Below are positions 25,401 through 37,400 of a stretch of DNA of 64,000 bases, in pieces. Under the pieces are notes generated by a model. That model saw nothing but the letters and a program-made list of their open reading frames with translations, was not told the origin of the DNA and searched no databases. The first letter of the stretch is position 1. Every line of letters starts with the position of its first letter. This DNA is from Glandiceps talaboti (lineage: Eukaryota > Hemichordata > Enteropneusta > Spengelidae): the NCBI RefSeq assembly GCF_964340395.1, contig NC_135562.1:4216134-4280133 (forward strand), read 5' to 3'. The position numbers and the translations under genes were made by a program.

Positions 25401-28400
25401 TTCTTTTCTTCAGCTCTGATTTCCATCTGAGCTTGTCTCTCACTAAATCGATCTTTACAAGACAAGTTGATACACAGAAGACATAAGCATGAAACGCTTT
25501 CGATGTTTAAGCATTAACTTTTCAGTTTTCAGTACATTTTACAGCACTATCTCTTGGATTTTCACAGAAGGGCTAAGAGTGTCTTTTTTCAGAAGAGAGA
25601 CAATTTTTAGCATTCTCCCCACTATAAAAAGTAAATTGTTAATAGCACCCTTGCCACTAATGTGCCCTCTAAGACAATTAGACGTGACACTGACACACAC
25701 AATTTCTAGTGATGCACCAAAATTTGATGTACCTCTAACTCTTACTATATGGCGACTCACAAGAAATGCCAGTTTTTATCATTTTGACCCATAACAACAA
25801 CATTTGCTATCATTAGAGGGCACACTGCTTGCCACCCAGCGCGCCATGCTAGGCAGGTTTCTTGCCATACTTAAATTTAGAAATCTTCCATTTTCATGAC
25901 AATATTAAAGGGGAACGACACTCCAGGAATAGGGTATCATTGCTATTGGCCATTACATCATGGAAATCAACAGAAATATTGTATTCTTTTATGACTCTCC
26001 AGAACAAATAGTTTATGAAAATGTCTTTATTTTCTGGAGTGGTGTTCCCCTTTAATGATAACCTACAAACATGTACACTTTTTGATGAATTCACATAAAT
26101 CTACAATGGACTTAATGCATTTTTCATGTACAGTATGTTTTACACGAATTGAAACTGCCATCTTTGCTAAATGGAAGTTTATAACCTAGAGTCCTAGAAT
26201 CGACTCCAATGCTGTCCTTCTTGTACTAAGTTGTAGGAAATGGAAGACATTGAAGGCGATATGCTTAGATTCTAGGTATGTGAGTTTGTCAGCACACGGA
26301 AGTAATGTTAGTCATGTTTTAGTCCTATCGACTATTAACACTACCAGGTTAAATATAAAGCTATGAGCTTTTTCTGTGTATTGCAGGAAAAGATTTACTG
26401 TTTGAAATTATTCCCCAACATCTTTCTTTCAAACTCCAATTCTAGGAAATATGAGTGACATAAGGGGCCTTTGCCTTTATACATGGGAAATGAGTGTGAC
26501 ATAGAGGGCCTTCATCTTTGTCAGTAAAAGGAACTAAGAGTGACATATTGGCCTTTTTCTTTGACACAAGGAATCTTAGTCAATGTTGAACTTTAACCTT
26601 TGACCTAGTCACATGTCAGTGGCAAGTTGAGACTCAACATTTGTATCATAAATACATTAGACATAAGAAGGAAAGATGTTTGGGAATACAGTAATAGCAT
26701 AAATATATCATTACAAGGCAAGTTTTTACAGAATGAAAAATCTAGTTATTTGACATCATAGCATGCAGTTTTGGTATTTCAGTATCCTTGATACAGACAT
26801 GTTTTATTTCAAAATTGAACAGTCTGGCGTACATGTAAAACAGGGGACCACCTGTGTTTCATAAACAAATTGTGTTCAATGTTAATGGCTTTAACACAAT
26901 GCCAGGTCAAATACATCTTTCAAATTCCAGTTAGAATTTGACAGTCCCTCACTTAACCCTATCTTGAATGCAAGTGTGTCCAAATTGTACAGTTGGTCAA
27001 CTGTTCTACACTCATGCCCGGTGCGACAACTGCAAGATTCAATGTTGTGGGCACTCAACGTTACTCTCACTTACATGTATACCTTAGCGACCAGTGTGGG
27101 GCGCCCTCAATGGCAAATCTTGCAGACTACAACTTGCCTTGCACTTGATATAGTATGCTGACATCTACATCTTTAAGAGAACTACTAGACTATGTTACTG
27201 TACATTACACAACACAGACAAACATGTGAAATTGAATGACGCAAAAAGACTGCAAGCAACAATGCCTATAGCAAAGTAATTGGCCATGGTAAAAATTGAA
27301 CATTACGAATGCATTACATGAGGACTATAATTTGGTGTGAGCTTTGTAGTCCACCTCAACCCTCATCATTGTAAAATGGAACAGCCCAGTTTCTAGGAAG
27401 AAACAATAGAAACTGGACCAATTCACAATGATAAGGGGGGTGGGCAGACTAGCAATCAGCACATTGTGCAACTATGAATGATTTGGCATGGAGGCTTCTA
27501 CAGAGCTTATGCTTGTGAGCAGCAAAGCATTTTTTTTTTGATCTATGGAGCACCCAAACATCGCCTCTTTTCAGTTTGTTGGACCTACCAACCTTGGTGA
27601 GGAGGGGGTGGTAAAGGTTTTATAAGAATCCTGGGGACTGAGCTTTTGGTAATGGCATTCTTTTTACGTCTCTTCTCGTGCTGTTGTAAGGCTTTTCTAA
27701 GAGCTTTCTTACTGGGATGTTGTTGGTGTACTTTAGAAGTGGTGGACTGAGAACTGGAATACTTGACATGGTCCTGTTGTTGTCCTGTATCACCTTCATG
27801 GTTATTGTAAGCAGCTGCCATCGTGATATGATCTCCATCTTCCAGTCTGTTTTTCAGTGTTGGAATCAAATAGTGGGCATGTTCAGGAAGTACACACAGT
27901 GCTGAAACATACAAAACAAAGATATGGATTAATTCACGACATACATTATAAATTGGATTACTCATGTCAAGTAGGTTTTCATCCACAAAGTGACCTCCAG
28001 GCATGATACATATGTTGTCCACACTAAATATTTCAAATTAGTGTTTTTTAGAGATGAAGAAAACATTTTCTCCATTACTGTACAGGAATTTATATTTTTA
28101 TAATTCAAGCACAATTCTTACATCAACGTCTATTCATGTGGCAAAGACTGGTGATATATTATACTTACCATCACACATACACCCACAAACATACACCCAC
28201 ACACATACACCCCCCCCCCCCCCACACACCCCCCCCCCCCCCCCACACACACACACACACTGATCCCTTCAAAATATTAATAAATACATTTTCCATTATT
28301 CAAAATTTTATAATCTGGTATATGATGTAAGCAAGGGCATGCCTTAACCTGAAAGGTTCAGGTTTTGTTTCCACTTTGTAGCGAGTGGTTACGAAAGTGG

Positions 28401-31400
28401 ATCAAGAACTGGACCTTTCAGACTAGAGCAACCATGTGATAGATGGGACCAACAACTGTATCTTTCAGACTCTTTAACAGTGACTACATGTATATACTAG
28501 TGCTGTACAGTATACATTTATGTCTGCACACATGACACACATATACAATGCCTGCATTCCCAATAAGCAATTGCAAGTCTACTACATACTGCACAGAATA
28601 CAATTTCTATAAAATTTCAACTACATACATGACACACACATATATACAACGTATGCATTTCAAATAAGCAACTGGAAGTCCAAGTTACCTTTTTTCTTTT
28701 CTTTGACTTGTCTGTCTTTACTGGTATTGACAACATCTTCAATATCATCTTCAGCTGCATCTACACTACCATCTTCATCATCTTGTTGCATTTCAAGCAA
28801 TGCAAAGATATTTTCAGGAAGGTGGCTCTGTGATACAGTTAGAGACCTTGTTAGTAGTGTACAGTTTATTGAGTACACAGTATGATAAAAGCACTTTTTA
28901 CTGCTGAACAATGCATGATTGTTACTACGGTAAGTGTCTCCTGAAGCATAATTTATGAAAAATTGGGAAAAATAATGGTGATTTTTTTACTTTTGAGCAC
29001 TACAAAAACAGTGACTTAGAAATGGGTTGCTCAAAAAATAGCAAGATTGAATAAATACAGTTTCATGCGACATTTTATCTAAATTAAATTAAATCTAATG
29101 CCACCACTCAACACATTAACACCCATATGTCTGCATCCAGTGGCAGTATTGCAATCTTAGATTGCTGTTCTTATTGGGTTTGTGTGTGTGTGTGTGTTGT
29201 ATCAAACAGAACTGATAAAAGGTAACTAGAAATGAGATGTACCTTCAAACCATAAACTCCAGTCTTGCCAGCTACTTTATAGAATATACCATCAGATCCT
29301 CTTGCATGGGTATGTAACATGGAGTTTATACAGGCTATAGGTGTAGTACCACTGTGAACACAAGAAAAAGAAAAACATGTTGTTTAGTTTTATTCAACAG
29401 TCTGTTATAATCCCGTTGGTAATCAGCTACGTACAGTACATGCATAAATGATGTCAGTGTCCGATACATGCATGATACAGCAGTGTTCTCCACAAGGGGT
29501 TTTTGAATGGTGCATCACCCCTCTGTTTTCATGAGTCATGCCTCTGTTTGTGGGGGCCACCCCTTTATTTGAGTTGGCCACCCCTCTGTTTTTGCCATAA
29601 TGAATTATGCTTATTATTAAAGATTGAAAGAGTGGAACTGAAATAATTTCTTAAAACTTTTATGTTTTCTCGTTTGCTTCATATAAGTTAATGGATCATT
29701 GCTGAAAAAAGGAATTTAATTGATTTTTTTTTTCACTGTTAAATGTCAAGATCTGAAAATATGCTAATGATATGCAAATTAATATGTTAATAAGGTCACC
29801 TCTTCAAAATTGTGGCGAACCCTGTACAGGTACATCATGGTAACATGCACGTATATATGAAAATGAAAAATAATACAAGAAAAAAGTCATTTTTTCGATG
29901 GTTTTCACCAGGCTGTTGAATGATTGACTCCCACCCCAAGTCTTTATAATGTTGTAAAACTAAATATTTTCAAAAACTACAAATCTTTACGATTTCATTC
30001 AAGAAGTTCTTACCAACTATTTTACATGAATTTTTTAAGCCTGGTGTACTGTCTATGTACAAGAAGGCAATTTAGCCATTACTTAATTTCACATTTTGTT
30101 TTCTGGTATCATAAGTGAAAATACAAAACGTAAGTCTTTAGTGAAAATTTCCAGGTTTACAGCATTCAAAAATTGATGTGTGGTTGATGAGAAGGGATAA
30201 ACTATAAAACGAAAATAACCAGTATAATATTATGATTGTATTGTTAACGCTGTACAAACTCATATTTTTAAATATTTTTTCTCCCACATATTTTTGCAAC
30301 CTATATTCAGGTCTAAAGAATACCATATGTTCTTTAGATTCCTGTATATCCAATAACACTCACACTACATTTCATTTTTCACTCTACATTTCAATAACAC
30401 AAGATTAGTTTATACATGGAACATGAAACCAAGTCAGGATTAGGGAAATGCGTGTATGTTGCCATGACTACATTTCAAAGTTATTAGTAAAATTTGAATA
30501 GTTGTACCTATATGCATTTTACAGTATTTTTGTTCTGTGTAGCTCAGTTATACATGAATATATTATCACAAAGTGACCGATGCATATAAATATTCTCAAT
30601 TACCAAAGGTACTAATCTTTCAGAATAAATTGCATACAGAGATCAACAGGTTGAATCTGAGAACACTATGACAGTAAACCTTACATGTACAACACTGGTA
30701 ATCCAGCCTTCAGTTTACTAAGATTACCAAGGTTACTTCTAGATACAATCAACCCCCTGATTAACATGTAGTGTATAATTATTGGAATTTGAACAATTTT
30801 CGGTGAATATATTGTTGGTTGTCTGATTGAAAAATATATTACTCCATTTACAGACGGTGGAGCTTTATTAGTTACTGACCATCTGCTGATTTGCTATGAA
30901 TTGACAATGATATTGTGAGATAATGTCATATTTCACTCCAATGTGTACCAGTAGATTTGTTGTGAGCTCATTTCACACTTAGAAAATAGGTTTAATAATG
31001 TTTCCTTTTCTTGTTTTATTATTTAGTGGACGGCAATGTGCCCTCTGATGATAGCCAAATTTTGTTGCTGTGAGTCACCACATAGTAAGAGATAGGAGAA
31101 CACCAAATTTTGGTGCGTCACTAGAAATTGTTTGCGTCAGTGGCGCGTCAAATTGAGTTAGCGGGCACACTGTTGGGTGGCTACAGACAGAGAAAGGGGC
31201 AAGAAAGGGGCAGGTAATGTGGTGGTATGCATAACAATTTCAAATGTGTAGCTTCTTGAGGCTAGTTGATGGTTTAATTACCCTCCCCCACTCCCACCCA
31301 CCCACCCACACTAGTGGGTGGCTACAGACAGAGAAAGGGGCAGGTAAAGTGGTGGTCTGTATAACAATTTCAAATGTGTAGCTTCTTGAGGCTAACTGAT

Positions 31401-34400
31401 GGTTTAATTACCACCCCCCACCCCCCCCCCCCACCCCCAACCCCCATGATACCTTTCCTTCTTCCCCAACCCCAAAATGTCATATGTACAAATTTCAGGG
31501 TTCCCCTATATCTTGGTGTAGGTCAGTGGCGTATTAAATTGTCTTAGAGGGCACTGCATATATATATGACATACTTTAAATTACCATATAACCACAGTTC
31601 TGTTCAATTTCACAATTAGGTGTGAAAAAGTTGTCTGGCAGAGCTATAGAAAATGTTGGTGTAGGACAGTAACGCCACATAATCTTACACCAAGTTATGG
31701 CCAGTTATCTATTACACAGATAAAACTAATGCAGAGAACCCTGGGATTGAAACCCTGTCCTTTGAAGTTCAAAGATGGTGAAACATATCACGACACCGAC
31801 ACTCATGGATACTTATTTTACAATTATGTCATTTACCCTTTTGAAATTTAGTGATATAAAACTCACCTTCTTTATATTTCAATTCCAAGGTAAAGACAAA
31901 AGACAGGACAAAAACAGTGATACTGTGTGTTAGTAGAAAGTTAACAACAACAACAACAACAACAATAACAATAACAACAACAACAACATAGATGGACACA
32001 AAATGGCACAATGTAGAAGTGCTTCATAACGATATACATGTACCAATAGGGCACTTGCAATCCAGACTGAGCATGCTCAGACGCAAAGGACTATGGGATT
32101 ATCCGAGGTTATCGTAATACCTAATCTGGAGCTAACCCATTCAAAAGGTATTGTCATATATGTTACATTTCATTTGACATGCTAATGTAACATTGTCACC
32201 ATGCCATGCCTTGTCTTGTCTTGTATCGAAATTCCCCCTTTCAGTAGAGGCACCTCTAGCAGAGTATGGATTAATTGCCTTTGTACATCAAACAACTAAT
32301 AATAGAACATGTATAAATACAGGCATAAACATAACGACAGAGAGGTATACAATTGTATGTACATAATTGACGTGTATAAATACTACAACAATGACCCATT
32401 GATATCTGGCTGGTTATCACATATAATAAAATAGTAAATGACTACTCACCTGATGTCCTTCAATCCTTCCTTCTGTATCACTTGTAATATTTCTTTGTAA
32501 CTCATCGGTGTGTTTGGAGTCATCTCCAAAACCTGTTGACAAACATATTATTAGATTTATTAGATTTTCTTATAACTCATTGGTTTGTTCCGGAGAACAA
32601 CACCCTCCCTCCCTCCCTCTCTCCTGCTGGGAAAAGGGTAAACAATGCATGTCAGTAGTAATCCCTGACACACTGACAGGTGGTTGAACTGGTTACTTCA
32701 TTCAGTTTACAAACTCAACCTCCAGCTTGAAAGTACGGTAAGTCACATACATGTAAGGACGAGATAACGTTATTACGTTTACATGTATATATCAATGCTT
32801 CTATAGCATAAAACTACTGCAGTCGGGGGTAAGAATGAAATACTGTGCTAGTGAAATCCATTTGATTAGACAGTGAGTGGAGATGTCATGATTATAACAT
32901 GTATAGAAACTAGAGTAATGCAAACTGATTGATGAAACATTACTTGCTTTATATTATTATATTTCCCTGTAACTCTTACATTTGTATGTGATTGGAGTCA
33001 TTTCCAAGCTCTTCATCGAAACACTGTTTATTAGCGTTACCAGTAAGGGTGACAGCGTCGGACTCATACATGTACATGTACATTGTACATACAAAATAAA
33101 TGTACTAAAACTAACCCATGCCTCCTTATCAAAAGTATAGCATAAAATATGGAAATCTGTGCAAATGTTTTACTGTTGATAGAAACATTACATGCTTCAT
33201 GAGCGTCGACACCAGGGGTGGCAACTACACAGACTGTCACTCATACATGTACACAATAAAATTATGTAGGTAAAACTGACCCATACTTCCAAACCAAACA
33301 TTGTAGCCAAATATGGGATTTGATGCGTGTTTCCATCATTCCCAAAATAGTGGTTTTGGAATACATCTATATTACCAATTTATATTTAAGTAGTGTTTGT
33401 TGGTAGTAACACTCTTTCGTCTTTGTGCATCACTTTTTTATAATAACAAAAGATACAGTATTGGTCCATAGTGCTGTCCATATAATACAACAGTTGTACT
33501 AGTTGCATGGATGACAAACAATTACAATGAATGCAATTATGTAAATTTTATTCTTTTGTTCTAAAGAAATCATCATGTGGAACCCATCATTCTATGAAAG
33601 CCTAGGATTTTCTCAGGTTGGTTAATTTGCATATGAATTGTTCCTTATGTAGATTTCCATTGTTTTGCTGAAATGATACATGTGTATATGGTATCATAAT
33701 GTAATAAACTCTCTTTGGAGAACACTGCAAGTGCAAGAGCTAAATTTAGAAATTTTGCAGAGCATACAAAATATTTAAGAAAAATTACTCAATAATTTGG
33801 CCAAAAATTAACAATACATGAGTTTAACCATGGTTTAACTCAATCATAGCGGTAACTTCGTGATTACAAATCATATGTTTAAAACCACACACATGCCACG
33901 TTGAACATGCTCAAACAAAAAATATTGCCTGTCACTCTACATACAAAAGCTTGCGTCTATATCAGTGGTTCTGCGATGCCCTATCAAAATGTTCAAAATC
34001 ACTATTATTCTTCCTGATTTTTCATAAACTTCATCTGCATCATCAGCATGGGTATATCATTCTCTAACATTTACCTTTATTGAATCTGAAAATACTCGCG
34101 ACCTTACCTACATGTAACTTGTTTAAAGGGTTTTGCTAAGTGTCACTCATCTATCGAATTGTAGTGACAAAAGCTTCTTACTTTTACATCACTAATAATT
34201 TAAAAATAAATAAATAATAAATTAAAAAATTCTACCTACCCCACCTTAATTGATTGTAATTGGAACCACACAATTTTTTAGGCCTAATTTTCTTTATTCT
34301 GTTGAAATATACTCGTAAAAAAAGAGATGTCTGGTGAATTGTAGTGACAAGGCCCCTCAGGTCACTCATACTTTCCTTTGCTGAACTAAGAAAATTACTG

Positions 34401-37400
34401 GGGAACAGTATCTTATTGTACAGTGAATTCTATATATAATGTCATTACAGATGTGCAACTGTGGTTTGGTGAAATAGTCGAGAGAGCAACACTTGACATG
34501 CTGTTTTTATACGGTTTCCTAGCAAGCCTCTCATTAATGAATAAAATGCTGTAAAGCAAACACTGTCTTTGTTGTCTTGTCATTTTCTGACAGGCAGATC
34601 ATTTGTCAGACCCTACTTTTCATGCCTACCTATCCACAATATACATTGTATAGTATCTGTACCGGTACTTATAATATGACATAGGTTGCCCATTGACCTC
34701 GTTTCTCTGTAAGGTCTTAGGCCTTAGCAAGAAATCAATTTCCTGGTAAATGTCTGGTTCCATGATGAAATACAAATATGCATGTCTGATCCGACAGATT
34801 AGCTTATCTGGTGGTTGACCCATTTAAAACAGATTTTTAAATTTTTTAAGTAGGAACTTCCTAAAAGGTACATTTCTGTAAGATATCAGTAAAGCTGAAC
34901 ATTAGTCATAGTGCAAAACTGCATGAACTACTAAATGTACAAGACGACAAAATGAAGAATGAAATAAACTGAGTTTCTGCCAGCAAAGATATATACAAAC
35001 TGATTATTAGTGAACACACAGGTCTGCAACATTCAATTTGATAAATAAAAAGGACTTAGGCAAATATGAATTTCTAGGGCTCTACATGTATTTTAAACTG
35101 TCAAGAAAGAGTAATGCGATATCGTGTCATTGTTCACACTATCAATTGCCAAATAGTCAAATGACGTATTGATTTATAGACTGGTGAGTCTTGACTCGGA
35201 TCACTTCGCCAAACTGTTGGTATGAGGGTTACAAGTTGTGAAGTGAATCTGTGATATTCATAAATGGCAGAATTAGATATTAAATGTTATTCCTTCATAT
35301 TTTTTCTTTATTCAGTCTTGAAAAATATGTGTGACCTAAGGGGCTTTGTCACTGAGTTGCCAGACAAGTAGTGACAAATCATTGGGTACATTGTATGTGT
35401 GTATTATCTGGCTAAAAATATATTGGGGAATAGCATATTTATAACTCTTCCAGTATAATTCATGACAAACCTGGAAAAATAATGGCAATCTGGAAGGTTC
35501 TGACATGTATTGCACCCAATACCAGTAACGTACATGTACATGAAGACACAGGTTGTTGTGACATATACAATGTATGCAGAACAACCATGTTATTTACATT
35601 TTGTAAACCATATTTTCTGTTCAAAGACTGTAACTTGGCTTGTGCACTGATGGTATGTACATTTTGTATAGGGCACAGACACACCTCCATGTTTCAATAG
35701 AAGTTTGAGGAGAGGTAGGGCCAATGTATGTGAGGAATGTGGTACATTTTTGTAGTGTTACACTATCAGATGGACTACATGTATGAAATTTAGAGGTCGT
35801 CTGAAATCATAATGTGTAATGGTCTCTTTATTTAATAGGTTACGTGATTGCTGAAATCACAATGATCATAATGATTTGTATGGTCTACCAATATTTCAAA
35901 CCTATGCAAGAATTGTGTCAAATATTCTTACGTTTAGGTATTGCAATATAAAGGAATTGCACTGCAAACTTTATTGTTTTTATTTGGTACCAATTGAAGC
36001 AATATTCAGCTTCTGAACTATACAGATAAAACCTGGAGTGTCCATCTATCTGCTGCTAAATCTGTCTGTTCAAGAAGTCCATCAGTGTGAGTCAGCACTC
36101 TTGCAATCCCGAGAGAAATTTACTATTCAAAAGGTAAGAATTGAGAACATTGGACCACCTATGTACACACACCTGTATTCAAGCTAGTTACATAGTAAAG
36201 TTAGGTTAGGGAATGAAACGAATTTACATATATATATCAATGCAAGTATTGGGTAGCAGTACAATTTACAAAATAAGAAACTACGAAAACATTTGGTCCA
36301 AACTTCAGGATCTGTTAAAAGCATAATGTCTAACTCTTTCCTGCTTTTTGGGGTTTTTTTTTAGCGAGACTGTAAACACAAACTTTTTCTTTATTCATTC
36401 TCTCTTGTACCGCCCAAATGGAAAACAACAAAAAATATCTAAATTTAACAAAAAAATTAGGTTAGGGACTGGTTTACAGTTACTGATTTGTATCGCCTTG
36501 TCCTTCAATGGCTGGACATGTATTCTACCAATGTACCATTGAGTGTGAGTGGATAGAAAAGGACTGGCTATTGTGGCATTTCCTTTGAAACTTATTAATT
36601 CCATTCTAACATGCAAGACTTGTCAGCCTACACTTTATGTCTCTGACTTCCTGTTTTTTAAGTTGCTAACTGTCTTGTGCTTTCTTACCCTTTGATTTCT
36701 CTTCAGATTTGGCGATTATTGCCAATTTTAGTAGTAATGTTGACCAGTAATATTGACAATCCCTTCACTACCTATAGTGACACATGTCCCTTAAAAATTT
36801 GCACCACAATGTAGTATTATTATTAGTAATAAATGAACTACATGTAGACATACAGTATATTACTTTACTACTTATTATTGTCAGTGCAATTCTATTCTCC
36901 TGATATGCCCAAATGCCCCTTCACCATAATAAAACGGCGAATATTGCATTTGGGTTTCGTAACTGCGTTATGTACTTTTTTGTATTTCCTTGTGTAGAGT
37001 TTTTTCCTTGTGTAGTGTTTTGGCATACACAGTGAAATAACACAAATCTGTGATATATCACAAAATTACATGTATGTGTTGTACAGCATGTACAAATTTA
37101 ATGTACATATGCACATGTATGGTATCATTTCATGTTTGAATCTATGCAACAAACAGGTACCTCATGTATTGCATAAAAATTGTGTCCACAACCGTGTATC
37201 TCTGCTGTCTTATCAAAACATTTTCACAGAACAAGTCTGCAATGATGCTTAGTTCCTGGAAAAAATCCATTATGCATTACATCATCACAGTCAAAATGGA
37301 GACGAGTCTCACATGTTGTAAGTTTACTGATGAGATGTCCAACACACTCCCATCGTTTATACTCCCAGTTCTGATGATCTTTGTGTTTTAATGCACCTCA

